Assembly (NCBI GenBank): GCA_022702485.1
Contig: JAJIYY010000005.1
Span: 3,100,001 to 3,164,000 of the forward strand
Source of the DNA: Simplicillium sp. C3G150-2
Lineage: Eukaryota; Ascomycota; Sordariomycetes; Hypocreales; Cordycipitaceae
Length of the DNA stretch: 64,000 nt
Direction of reading: 5' to 3'
Each line of letters opens with the position of its first letter. Position 1 is the stretch's first letter. The position numbers and the translations under genes were made by a program. Below, piece by piece: positions 11,451 to 21,820 of this stretch. The notes under the pieces were generated by a model. The model worked only from the letters and a program-made list of their open reading frames with translations. It was not told the DNA's origin and did no database searches.

Positions 11451-12649
11451 CTAGATCTTGCCCGTCAACCAATCACGCTCCTTGTTCTTTGCCAGGTCTC
11501 CCGTTCCAGTCACGGGCAGACCGCGCTTCTCGAGTTCCTCTTCGATCACCTTCCATCGTCCAACGGAAATCTCCTTGTCAATTGGGCCAATCTTGCGCTC
11601 GTGCACTGTGACGTTGGCAGCATTGCGGAGGGCTTCGCGGTTGACTAGAATTTCAGCCAGACGGTTAGGTCGGGGTTGCTTCGTAGCAAGGGCGAGCAAT
11701 TGCTTGATGTTCGTGGCGGCACCGAGTTTCGCGTCGGGAATCAGAGTTCCCGTAAGTTGGTAGAGACGTTTGCGAAGCTAAAGAGTCCGAGAGTTAGTTG
11801 TCAATCCTTAGTGGCATACAGTTGAGCGCAAGTACTTACAGCAAACTTGACCTGGTCGTTGAGAGCAACTTCTTGCCATGATGCGTCCCATGTCTTGATG
11901 AGTTCACCAGCTTCCTCGTTAGAGATTCTAGTTACACTTGCATCCTCAACGTCTGTGGTGAGGCTATCAGCAATAGCAGCGGCATCACCCTTCAATGAAG
12001 CGTTGCCGTTTTGCACGCTAAGTTCAGCGGCCAACGCGGCGTCCACATCACTTCTAGAGCCCTCGCGCCATTTCTTCGTTCCCCATTCTGAGAAAGCACC
12101 GGTTTCTTGCAGGGCAAGCACTTCAACAAAGGCTCTTCTCAAGTACACTTCAATGATGTCTCGCTCAGCGACCTTCTCTGTAGAAGCAAACCCCTTGAAT
12201 TCGCTCTCCTCGCCCCAGTGACCAGGTTGGTCCCACCAGGATTTTAATGAGGAGACCTCTCCGAGGTCTTCGATGCTCTCAGCCGGTACATACGATGGAT
12301 CTGTAGATTCCAATTCCTTCTCTGTAGCGGCTTCGGTTCGTCTTGGGGGCAAGGCTATTCTTGAGTTGCGCAACGCCAAGGGTGTTCTGTCTCGGGGTTG
12401 GTAGTCCAATGCCTCTTCAGGCAAATTGGACGATTTTTCTGTCTCGACTCGCTGCGTGTAGGGATCTGCAGGCCCCGGCGCCTCTCCTTGCCAGAGCTTC
12501 TTGCGCACCCAATCGGTATTCTTGCCTTGCGCAGCATTGGTTGTCGAGATGCCACGCGCGAGGGTGAAGGATGAGCGCTGCATGGCGCAAGTTTGCGTAG
12601 CAACGAATTGCAGAGACTGTAGTCTCCGCATACGGGATATTCGCGCCAT
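11451..12649 (-). CDS. Mitochondrial large-subunit ribosomal protein mL50
   Basis: Exons 12649-11840 and 11777-11451 give 378 aa. The 62-nt intron (GTAAGT...TTTAG) is phase 0 and joins DQVKFA to LRKRLYQLTG. I chose the ATG at 12649 (MARISRMRRLQS) because it opens a basic, acid-free mitochondrial presequence ending near RGISTTNAAQ. The upstream in-frame ATG at 12787 would hide this. The C-terminal third carries the Ribosomal_L50 signature (KRLYQLTGTLIPDAKLG, then RWKVIEEELEKRGLPVTG). The protein is a structural part of the mitoribosome. It diverges from the next gene across a 207-bp shared promoter. Confidence 0.88.
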
Positions 12650-12856
12650 TTTGAAATGTTGTCGGTGGGAAGTTGTATTTAGGATACAAGAATGAAGGCA
12701 AATTGAGAAAAGGATGCTCTGCAGGATATTTTTGGTCCTGAATGTTCGGCCAATTAAATTCCGCGGTTGACTCTCCAGACCCACCATACGGAGAGCGTCA
12801 CCTTGAGCCTCGAGCAGACAGCCATTGAAGCTTAGACATCACATTAAACATCTACC

Positions 12857-13433
12857 ATGGCGCGAATATCTTTACTATTATTGCTGGTTGCAGCTTTTAT
12901 TGCTGTCGCTTCAGCATCTTGTAAGTCACCAAGATCCCCAATATTCGCTCGCGGTGCTAATGATATAAGCTGCGCCAACGTTCTGCAAATGCACATGCTT
13001 CAAGAATAGCACCATCATCCCCCTCGGGCCTGAACATCAACAAAAAGGCTCCCGCTCGCCGAATCTCGATGCGAACCTCGAGCATGACCCCTTAGAAGAA
13101 TACCTGTCGCCACCGTTGATCCCCGAGTCCGTGGCGAATCCTCAAGACCAAGACCAAGAGCAGCTCAAGGCGCGATCGGCCAGTTCCTCGTGCTCTGCTT
13201 GCACCAAAGCCTTCTGTCTGTCGCAGGGCATTTCGTTCTGCAAAGATGCAAAAGACGAGGATGTTTTCACAATGTGCTTTCAGCGCGACAGTAATAAGGA
13301 CAAAATTATGGTCTGGGGCTTCATCGTTGGCACAGTTGGTTTGCTTGGATGGGCAGGGTTCAAGCGAGCAGTAGAGTGGCGGGATGGACGGCCTACGAGA
13401 CAGGATATCAACTATGCACCTATCAGACGGTGA
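12857..13433 (+). CDS. Small Cys-rich type I membrane protein, unknown function
   Basis: Exons 12857-12920 and 12970-13433 give 175 aa. The 49-nt intron (GTAAGT, branch GCTAAT, acceptor ATAAG) is the only join that keeps frame; the later AATAG acceptor does not. Residues 1-20 are a signal peptide (MARISLLLLLVAAFIAVASA). The mature end starts with a cluster CKCTC (27-31), then NSTIIPLG. A second cluster, CSACTKAFC...FC...MC, precedes a single membrane helix near 135-152 (MVWGFIVGTVGLLGWAG) and a short basic cytosolic tail. I do not recognise the family. The Cys pattern suggests a disulphide-stabilised luminal or wall-facing domain. Confidence 0.8.
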
Positions 13434-13669
13434 TGGCCGGGAGACTATTAGGCATATTGTACGAATATTATGACCCCTATTCATGCTCGAATATGGTGTG
13501 CGTAATGTGACTGCTGTTGCAGTAGTGATTTGTTTTATACGCTGCCTATACGGCTGTATGATACGTGCTTTTCCCTTTCGCCTCTTTTTTTTTTCAAACC
13601 GTGGTATCCTCAATACCCTATCCAAATAACCCTATTAAAATCGTTCTAATCATCAAATGCCAATTGTGC

Positions 13670-13693
13670 TTTTTTTTTTTTTTTTTTTTTTTT
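13670..13693. repeat. T24 homopolymer (A24 in sense of the DAHP synthase 3' UTR)
   Basis: Uninterrupted run of 24 T, 21 nt beyond the stop codon of the minus-strand DAHP synthase gene. Length-unstable in sequencing. Confidence 0.9.
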
Positions 13694-13714
13694 CGTCGCG
13701 GAGAAGCGGCTAGT

Positions 13715-14998
13715 TTAGTCCTCCTCGATGGTGCTAACCTTGGCTTCCTCGCCAGGAGCGTTTCCGTTCTTCTCGCGGCGAGCTCTTACAGCCTCAGCAA
13801 GGTCCTCAAGAACAGTAACAGTGGTTTCCCAGTTGATGCAGGCGTCAGTGATGCTGACACCGCGCTTCAAGGCAGAAGGACCCTCGGCAGGGACCTTCTG
13901 GTTGCCCTCGTTGATGTTTGACTCAATCATAACACCAACGATTGCCTTTTCACCTTCACGCAATTGCTCAGAAACAACGGCAGAAACCTTGGGCTGGTTG
14001 TTGTGGTTCTTCTGAGAGTTGCCGTGAGAGCAGTCGATCATGATGGCAAGTTTCTGGCCCTTGGCCTGCAAGGTCTTCTTTGCCTCCTGGACGCTCTCCT
14101 TGTCGTAGTTGGGACCCTTGGTACCACCACGGAGGATGACGAAACCGTGCTCGTTACCCTTGGTGCGCGTAATGGCAGCGAGACCCTGTTTCGTGACACC
14201 CATAAAGTGGTGCTTGGAAGCGGCAGCGCCAATAGCGTCAATGGCAACTCCCAAGTTGCCATCCGTGCCGTTCTTGAAGCCGACAGGGAAAGATAGGCCA
14301 GAGGCCAGCTCACGGTGAAGCTGAGACTCGGTGGTACGAGCACCGATAGCACCAACTGAAATGCAGTCTGCGAGGAACTGCGGGGAGATTGTGTCCAGCA
14401 TCTCACTAGCAATGGGCATACCTGCCTCAGTCAAGTCAACAAAGAGCTTGCGAGAGACACGCAGACCTTTATTGATCTGGAAGGAATCGTCAATGTCAGG
14501 GTCGTTGATCAGACCCTTCCAGCCGACAGTAGTTCTAGGCTTCTCGAGGTAGGCGCGCATGACGATGACCAGATCGCCAGAGAGCTTGTCGGAGAGCTCC
14601 TTGAGCTTGGCAGCGTATTCGTGAGCAGCCGCAGGGTCGTGGATGGAGCAAGGACCAACGACGACGAGCAGACGGTCGTTGCGGCCCATGATGATCTCGG
14701 CGGCATCGTTTCGGCCCTTGACGACGGTCTGGATGGCCTTCTGGGTAATGGGTACTTCTGAGCTGAGAAGGGCAGGGGGGATGAGAGGATCCTGGCCAAG
14801 AACTGCGAAAAATAATTAGCCATTTTTCAGGATATTTGACGATGCCGCTGAGTGATTTGTCGGTGTGGTTGCCGCAAGTGAAGTTTTGGAGGGGTGTAAA
14901 TGCAGCGTGTTGGAGGGGTAGTTGAAGCTAATAAAAGTGCTTTGGATCATACCTCGAGTATCGTCAGCCAAAAGGGCTGTGTCAATTGTGGTAGCCAT
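13715..14998 (-). CDS. 3-deoxy-D-arabino-heptulosonate-7-phosphate (DAHP) synthase
   Basis: Exons 14998-14953 and 14802-13715 give 377 aa. The 150-nt intron (GTATGA...CGCAG, phase 1) joins ALLADDTR to VLGQDPLIPP. Class I AroF/G/H-type enzyme, full length: VVGPCSIHD, MRAYLEKPRTTVGWKGLINDP, GARTTESQLHRELASGLSFP, GFKNGTDG, MIDCSHGNS, and GVMIESNINEGNQ are all present. It condenses phosphoenolpyruvate and erythrose-4-phosphate, the first step of the shikimate pathway. It is like the yeast Aro3/Aro4 pair; which amino acid inhibits it cannot be decided here. A perfect Gcn4/CPC1 element lies 278 nt upstream of the ATG, in line with general amino-acid control. Confidence 0.95.
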
Positions 14999-16459
14999 TG
15001 TCACGGATTGTGTTTGAGGTGCAGTTCTGGGACGTTGTTGTAAGTAGAGAAATTGGCCCTCGGTTGTCTTCCGGGCGATTGTCTTGAAGCTTTTCTTGGT
15101 GAGTCTTGTCTGACTGTTTTCTTAGTTCCGGGATCGGCCTAAGGCGTTGAAGAAGGAGTTGGAGGACGAACCGACGAGGAAGAAATGCAATTGAATATCG
15201 CCAAAAATGCAGGAAATGAGTGCGAGTCTGATGTTTTATTTATTACTCTACAATGGATATATTTCGTCTCTTTAATGAGTCAGATATCGGCCGCTGTCGA
15301 GTTTTAATGGTGGATTCTCTTGATAGCAAAAAAGTTGTCGGTGGGGCGCTCGGACGTCATATTCGCAGCTTTCAACTGTTCTGCGCTGATTGGCGGAAGG
15401 GAGTGGGAGCGGGGGCTAAGCCAGCATCGTGAAAGCAGGGGACCAGTGGTGCATGACAACGGGTTGGTTTGGGCGATGAAGTGACGAATGGATTGGTAAA
15501 TAATTTGGAAATTTTGTACTGCAAACATTTAGAAGTCTCTATTGCTTTCATTTCCGATATAATTAATTTAACACTTATACTTAGGATAATTTCCATTGGG
15601 CTAGAGAGCACCCTTGGACGCAATTGATCATGGCTGAACACGCTGCCAAAGCATGAAACTAACCTGCTGTAATATTGGCGAGTAAGAAATAACAAGGAAA
15701 ACACAGAACCAAGTCACGCATCATTCCATATTGCCTCTGTATTTTTTTTGAGGTCAAAATTTCCGTAATTGTGTCGTAATGAGCATTTGTCACCAATGTT
15801 ATTTGTACAGGGTAGTCCATGAGTTTACGCGACTGGAACATGCATAACACTAGCTGAGAAAAGCAACCGCCAAAACCAATCAGGAGAAAATAAAAAATAT
15901 GACGAAAGTCCTAACATAATCACAACAACAATGGCTACAAACCTAAAAGTAAACAGGCAAAAATAAAATCATCACAACTGGCTCATCGTCTGCCTTGACT
16001 GTGCTCCAAGACACTGGCATGGCCCTCAAGGTGGCAACACGAGAGACCCTTTTCCTGCCTGGCGCTGCTTACCTGAACCTCGCCGTGCCCCCCCCACACT
16101 AAGCCGACTCCGGGAACTCACCATTCATGTTTCACCACCTCCATCACAACACCCAACTAAACCCCCCGAACTTTTGCTCTCCGACATTTCATTTACTCTG
16201 TTTTCGTTCTTCTTTCTTTTGTCAACAGCCATCATCACATTTCCCGCCCGTAAACTACGGACAAGAGTGCACAGTCTCTTCCCCGCGGAGAACCGATTCG
16301 TGATACCCTGACCAGCACAACACTGCCTCAACCGCATTTTGGGTGCCTGCTTCAGCAATAGGCAAGCAGCGTCATCATCGATCGTTGCCCTCTGGTATCA
16401 AAATTCCGCCGTAAAACAACAGCTGGTCTGTTTCGACACACTTCACAACTTCCCCGAAA
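14999..16459. other. Divergent promoter region, DAHP synthase / CxxC-tail gene
   Basis: 1.46 kb between two divergent starts. It holds the TGAGTCA site (15276-15282) and, near the plus-strand gene, a pyrimidine-rich stretch (16080-16300) that is probably its long 5' leader. No gene seen. Confidence 0.55.
15276..15282. promoter_or_regulatory. Gcn4/CPC1 (CPRE) site TGAGTCA
   Basis: Perfect palindromic TGASTCA core bound by Gcn4/CPC1/CpcA, placed 278 nt before the DAHP synthase ATG. Its position next to an amino-acid biosynthesis gene makes it meaningful; binding is not shown. Confidence 0.6.
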
Positions 16460-17423
16460 ATGTTTGCGAGTCAGCAGTACGTGGAGCCTGCGCTGGACGT
16501 TGGCAGGAAGCGGCCCTGCGATGACCTCGACGTGCCGGGAGAGCAGACGTCGTTGAGCTTTGCCGAGCATCGCAACGTAAGAACAATATGCCCTCTCCAA
16601 GACAATACACTATTATGGAACGCACACTGATTTAATGCAGAAACGGGTACAATGTCTGCCTCTCCGAACCTCACAGCCACAAGCCGATCAATGGGCTCAT
16701 TCGTCGAATTCAGCGTCGATGGACAATACTCAGGTCCTATCATCGGCCTCGGCATGGCAGTCATCTGACCCATCACAAAATGCCGCGAGCATGGGTGCCA
16801 ATGATGATATTGTGCCGCTCAATGCCCCCGAGTGCCTTCGTACTGCCGCCCAAATCGAAGAGAACGGCACGACCAGAATGCCCACACCCATTCAGCCCAC
16901 ATTTGCAGCCCAAGTTCGCGGCCAAAACCAACAATGGGCAGATTCAGTTGGTAGAAACGGCCTGAACAACATGGGCCATCAGTATTCTGGATTCGATAAG
17001 CATCACGACATGGCCATGGGAGGCACCAAGTCTGACTGGAGGTCGTTCCAAAACAACCGCAGCTTGCCTTCACCGATATGCGAAGTGGATCAAGCTGCGT
17101 CTGAAATTCGCGACTGCGGTCATCATATGTCTGAGGAGGAGTATATTGCTGCCGGCGGTCATGATGACATGCGAGCAATGGAACACCCCAACTGCATGAT
17201 GGATGTCGAAACACCACGATCAGCTCAACCAGTGCCCGAGGAGAACGTCGAACCATCGTCGCCTAGCCCTGCACGCAAGGGCCATATCAGAAGCATGCAC
17301 ACCGTCAATAGTTGGACGTGGCAGCCTGGTATGAAGCGGAGCTTCAGCATTGGCTACCGCTCAGATTGCGACAAGTGCAGGAACAAGGTCCCAGGTCATT
17401 TCAACCACATCATTGTCACCTAG
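16460..17423 (+). CDS. Unknown protein with C-terminal CDKC motif
   Basis: Exons 16460-16576 and 16641-17423 give 299 aa. The 64-nt intron (GTAAGA...TGCAG) is phase 0. The protein is mostly disordered (Gln, Asn, Ser, Pro rich). The N-terminus holds a basic GRKRP patch, a possible nuclear signal. The only ordered-looking part is the last ~30 residues: WQPGMKRSFSIGYRSDCDKC, then RNKVPGHFNHI, which could bind a metal or a partner protein. I do not recognise the family. A regulatory or nuclear role is a guess from composition. It converges on the COX14-domain gene. Confidence 0.75.
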
Positions 17424-18166
17424 AAGGGTGAAAGCCACTTGGTTGACCGAATTTCCAAACGAAAGAACCGATACGTTGTTCGAGCAGGCAATGTAGCCGT
17501 GACTCTGTTCGTTCGCCGGAATCAAGAGCATGGCCGTTGATTTTGAAACGGCTGCTCGTTGCAATGGCGACGCCGTCTTCTTTCTCCCGTTTCGCCGTCG
17601 GCGGAACTTGTTATGGGTATAGTTTGGCCCTGTATATTAATTTGCATTATTTTGATGGAAGCGTGTTTATTTTTTCGTCCCAGCTTTGGAGACATTTTGC
17701 TTATTTCATTACTACACACCAGCTAATGGCTTTCCTTTTTGTCATGCGTCACTCTTTAGATACCAGAACTGCTTTTACTTCCGAGGTTGGGATACAGTAT
17801 AGACTATCATCAGCAATTGATCATTTGATTTGTATTATAACATAGCTGCTGGTGCTCAATTCCCTCTGTAATGGCTTGAGACAAGATGGAAATGTTGCGC
17901 AATATGAATTCATTGAATATGCAGTGGATTCAAGTAGTAGGGATGTGTATTGCTAACTTTCCCATGCAAATAATAACAACATGAAAAATGGAAAAAAAAA
18001 AAAAGTAGCAATTGTAGTTTTGAAAGAAAAAAGGACTCCCTGACGCCAGTCTAATGCTTCCGTCTCCAAAACCTCTCCCGACAGCATATTGTACAATGTC
18101 ACCATAAACGAATCTTTTTTACACATTATCCGTCACAAGTTCCCGCCTTCTTTTTCGTTCAAACAA
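17424..18166. other. Convergent 3' intergenic region
   Basis: Between two converging genes. AT-rich with a short A-run near 17992-18004. No gene seen; expected to be the two 3' UTRs. Confidence 0.5.
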
Positions 18167-19038
18167 TCAGAAGGGCCACCATCCCTTCTTTTTAGGACCA
18201 GACTGAGATGCGCCATCAGTAGCAAGACCCAATTGGTCTAGGCTACCTCCCTGGCGCTGGTTCTCCTTCTCATGCTCCCAGGCGTCGCGTGCCTGGTCCT
18301 GTACACTAGACACGGCTTCTTGCGTGGTAGACGCAACAGATGAGTCACTAGAAGAAGAGGCCTTGCCGCCGAAAAGACCAGATACGATGCCGAGGATTCC
18401 CTGGCTTTCTGGATTCGATCCGAATGCGGGCTTGACGTGCTCTTCGAAATGGGTTCGGTGCTCGGGTGGTGAGAGGAGAGGTGGCAGCTTAATACCGGTC
18501 TCTTCGGCTTCACGATTGGCTTCTTCGACGAGCGCGATTTGTTCCTCAGTAGCCTTGCCCTTGAGGTAGGCAATACGGGCAGTGGCGAGTTCGTCGGCTT
18601 CGAATTTCTTCTGGGCTTCGATCCATTCGTTTCGGCGAGCGCGGTTGTATCGTAACATGTCCCATACTGAGTAGACGCTGACAACACCAGCAACAACTGC
18701 GAAATACAAAGTCAGCCAATTGGATCCCCTTCAACAAAGGTCGCGAATGCATGACGAAGATGCGTACCTGTGAATGTTACGAGAGCGCCGACAGTCCACT
18801 TGTGAGCAACATCGGCAACCCTTCTTGAAACGTCGATGATCTTGTCCGTCTGGCTGATCTGGGCTCTTTGAGCGGCCAAGTGAGCCTGTCGCAATCGCTG
18901 GACTCTCGCTTCGGGTGATTCGCCGGGAATTCGGGAAGCCTTGGCCGCTGAGCCGGCAGACTTTGATGTGGCGTGAGGGATTGTCGATGTGAAGCGAGTA
19001 GCGTCCTTGACGGTCCTGGGACCGACTCTGGAAGCCAT
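18167..19038 (-). CDS. Cytochrome oxidase assembly (COX14-domain) mitochondrial protein
   Basis: Exons 19038-18768 and 18696-18167 give 266 aa. The 71-nt intron (GTACGC...CGCAG) is phase 1. The N-terminus is basic and Ser/Thr rich (MASRVGPRTVKDATRFTSTI), a likely mitochondrial presequence. The segment DVSRRVADVAHKWTVGALV followed by a hydrophobic helix and YSVWDMLRYNRARRNEW resembles the Cox14 pattern (D..HR.TV..LVG.T.Y). Yeast Cox14 regulates COX1 synthesis and assembly; this protein is much longer, with an acidic/Ser-rich tail ending KKKGWWPF. The family call rests on one short motif, so it is moderate. Confidence 0.7.
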
Positions 19039-20409
19039 TATGGATAATTAGGATAAAAAGGAGTAGAAGAAAAGAAGCTGGCGTGGGATCAAATGCGGCG
19101 CTCAAAGGCAAGAGGAAGAGAGAGAGAGGCAAAAAAAGTGAAGCTTGATTAGGAGGCCCCTCTAGCTGGAGGTAAGTGGTTCTCTGGAGATTTTTTTGGG
19201 CATGGAGAACGGGAATTTGCGCGTGTTGATTGGTGCGGAGGAAGTCCGGCGGATTTTTTTGGTGGTGGGAAATTGACATTCAAATGAGACGACGTTTTGA
19301 TGATGGGCGGAAAGGAAGTGATTGATGCTGGAGGGAGAATGTTTATTATTTCAGTATTCAGCTGGTGGCTACGACTTTGATCAATGATAAACAGTGCATT
19401 TGTGCCGTTGGCGATTTGATGGAGCATTGCTTGGTGTCTATGGTTTGGGCTGCTACGATGCTTTCGAGGTGCACACGGATGTCAAGCTCAAGCTTCACAC
19501 GCGCCGGAGCTCCTAGTGATAGCTGAACAAGGACGTTATTTGTATATTTGATACCTAGTGAAGCTACGAAGTATCTAATTTACTTGCGTCGCGATGTGCC
19601 ACGCAGCTAGGGAACGTTTGGGATCGTCGAAAGTCGTAGTGAAGCTTTGCTTGTTTGCGCCAACAAGACGATGGCCTCATCAAGTTTCCAAGAGCTATTT
19701 GACGGACATCACACCTGATTTTAACGTTATATCTATTGCTTCGTTGCTGCCTCTTTTCAATTTGCGAAGCTCTTTTCGCATTCGCCATCCCGTATCGTCA
19801 CAACCGTCTTCTTCATGATATCGCATCGAGCGACAAACACAATGAAAACAAAAGGATGGAAATCAAAAATTACGCCCCCTATGGCCCCGAAGGACAATAG
19901 AGCAAGGGTCGACACCGCGCTGTGCAATGCAGGCCTCCCAGACTGAATCCCCCGAATCTTGAGCTGGGGAATTCGGAACAAGGTAAGTATGAAGAAGAAA
20001 AAAGAAAACCAGTAAAGAGGGCGAGGCAGACGCGAAATTTATAGCTGCTGGTCGACCAGTTGCAGGGGGCTCCACGCCAGGCCACAAGGCCGCCGTCTGT
20101 CAAGGCAGCAGCGGCCAGCCAATCAGCCGCACCAAAGGGCCCCCACTCCTTAAATTGCCTGCGCTTGGCTGTTCTGGGTCGCTCCTGCACCAAAAACTCC
20201 AAAAAGCAACGGCACGTGACTTACGCACAAAACTTTTTCTTCGCTTCTACGTCTTGCGAGAAGGGCTTGCCCCACTAGGTACGTATCGTTTTTGGTAGGG
20301 CACGAAAACCCTTCTGAGAAATTGTGAAGCATCCAATCTTCCGAACCATTCAACCCGCCTTTAGATATCATCGACCAAACCGGACAAAGTTTGATCGCAA
20401 GCAGGCAAA
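19039..20409. other. Divergent promoter region, COX14-like / RPL13
   Basis: 1.37 kb between divergent starts. It holds a CCAAT box (20119-20123) and a CACGTGAC E-box-like palindrome (20213-20220), about 190 nt before the RPL13 ATG; both are candidates only. No gene supported. Confidence 0.45.
20213..20220 (+). promoter_or_regulatory. CACGTGAC E-box-type motif upstream of RPL13
   Basis: Matches the CACGTG core used by bHLH factors (Cbf1/TFEB-like). One short match may be chance. Confidence 0.3.
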
Positions 20410-21440
20410 ATGGTATGTTGGGAATGCAATTTGCATTGGAATCGATGCAATGAACACGAATGAATTAATTACTGACTGTTTTCCCAGGCGATCAAGCACA
20501 ACCAAAAGATCGTGAACAACCGTGAGCATTATCCCAAGCCTTCGACGACGACACCTCGACGACGAAAACTTTCTCAAGAGAACAACAATCCGACTGACTG
20601 ATTGGAATAGACCTCCGCAAGGACTGGCAACGCCGGGTTCGCACCCACTTTGACCAGGTACGATATAATTTACCCTGGTCCATTTCGTTTCGAGATTGAG
20701 AGACTCTACCCCGACCTTGAATTCGAGATGATGGACCGCTCTGGAGATGGAATGATTGAACAACGTTATTGACTCGTGGATTATAGGCTGGCAAGAAGGC
20801 TTCTCGCCGTGCTGCCCGTCAGACCAAGGCTGCTGCCGTCGCTCCTCGCCCTGTCGACAAGTTGCGCCCTATCGTGCGATGCCCTACCCTCAAGTACAAC
20901 CGCAAGGTCCGTGCCGGCCGTGGTTTCACGCTTGCTGAGCTCAAGGTACGAATTTTGAATCGCCGGAATGCTGTAGTTTCTCTTCAGAAGAAAGACGGCA
21001 GCATCTTGAAGGACAATTTTGAATATTAACAACCTTTGTAGGAAGCTGGCATCCCCCGCCTCCAGGCTCCCACCATCGGTATCGCCGTCGACTTCCGCCG
21101 CCAGAACCTCTCTGAGGAGTCCCTGGCCATCAATGTCGCCCGCCTCAAGGCCTACAAGGAGCGCCTGATCCTGCTCCCCCGCAAGTCCAACGCCCCCAAG
21201 AAGGGTGACACCAAGACCGACGTCTCCAAGATCAACCGCGCCACCAACCTCTCCTCCGCCTTCCCCATTGCCCCTACCGACCTCGCCGTCAAGGAGATCA
21301 AGAAGAGCGACATCCCCGCCGAGGTTGAGGGCGGTGCCTACCGTGCCCTCCGTGTCGCCCGCAGCAACGCCCGTCACGCCGGTGCCCGTGAGAAGCGTGC
21401 TGCCGAGAAGGCCGCTGCTGAGGCTGACAAGAAGAAATAA
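20410..21440 (+). CDS. RPL13: 60S ribosomal protein eL13
   Basis: Five exons: 20410-20412, 20488-20521, 20611-20657, 20787-20945, 21042-21440, giving 213 aa. The first exon is only the ATG, followed at once by GTATGT. All four introns have GT and YAG ends. The joined N-terminus MAIKHNQKIVNNHLRKDW and the body (KKASRRAARQTKAAAVAPRP, RGFTLAELK, EAGIPRLQAPTIGIAVD) are diagnostic of eL13. The exon-3 part VRTHFDQAGKKASRR spans the third intron. It is a large-subunit structural protein. Codon use is strongly biased to C-ending codons in the last exon, as expected for a highly expressed gene. Confidence 0.96.
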
Positions 21441-21820
21441 AAGTGATGCGTTGAGGAATGGGAATGAGGATGAACAACGAGACGTACAACATCAAGACTG
21501 CGATGCGAAAATAGTCGTCGCGGCCTTGTGTGCAAAATGGGTTACTTTTGTCCGGTGTTTAATGGATTTTGTGCTCTTTGCATGTCTACTGGAGGGTTCG
21601 ATGGATATGATATGGTGCTTGGCCACGGAGACCAGGAGCTGAGATAGTCCTAGTTCCCCAGGTTAGGAATTTATTGCATGATCAATTCAAATCTTTCTTA
21701 GACCAAACAGTGAATTTTACATGCTTTTACTCTACAAATGTCAGCATGTGCCATTGATGAGCTTCATTCAAGTTTTTTTCTTAAAAAAAGTAGTGTTTCT
21801 TTTTCAGTCTATAACGAGGT
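21441..21820. other. Convergent 3' intergenic region
   Basis: Between converging RPL13 and the armadillo gene. AT-rich after 21660. No gene seen. Confidence 0.5.

Noticed and set aside
12649..12787. Upstream in-frame ATG of mL50
   Set aside because: Adds 46 residues in front of a good mitochondrial presequence; the start at 12649 is better.
13008..13009. AATAG acceptor for the first intron of the small Cys-rich gene
   Set aside because: It shifts the frame; the ATAAG acceptor at 12969 keeps frame and adds the CKCTC cluster.
13670..13693. Poly(A) as a sign of a retrocopy of DAHP synthase
   Set aside because: The gene keeps a 150-nt intron and a native upstream CPC1 site, so it is not a processed copy.
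20781..21377. 198-codon minus-strand ORF in RPL13
   Set aside because: Codon-bias shadow of a highly expressed gene. The plus strand product is eL13.
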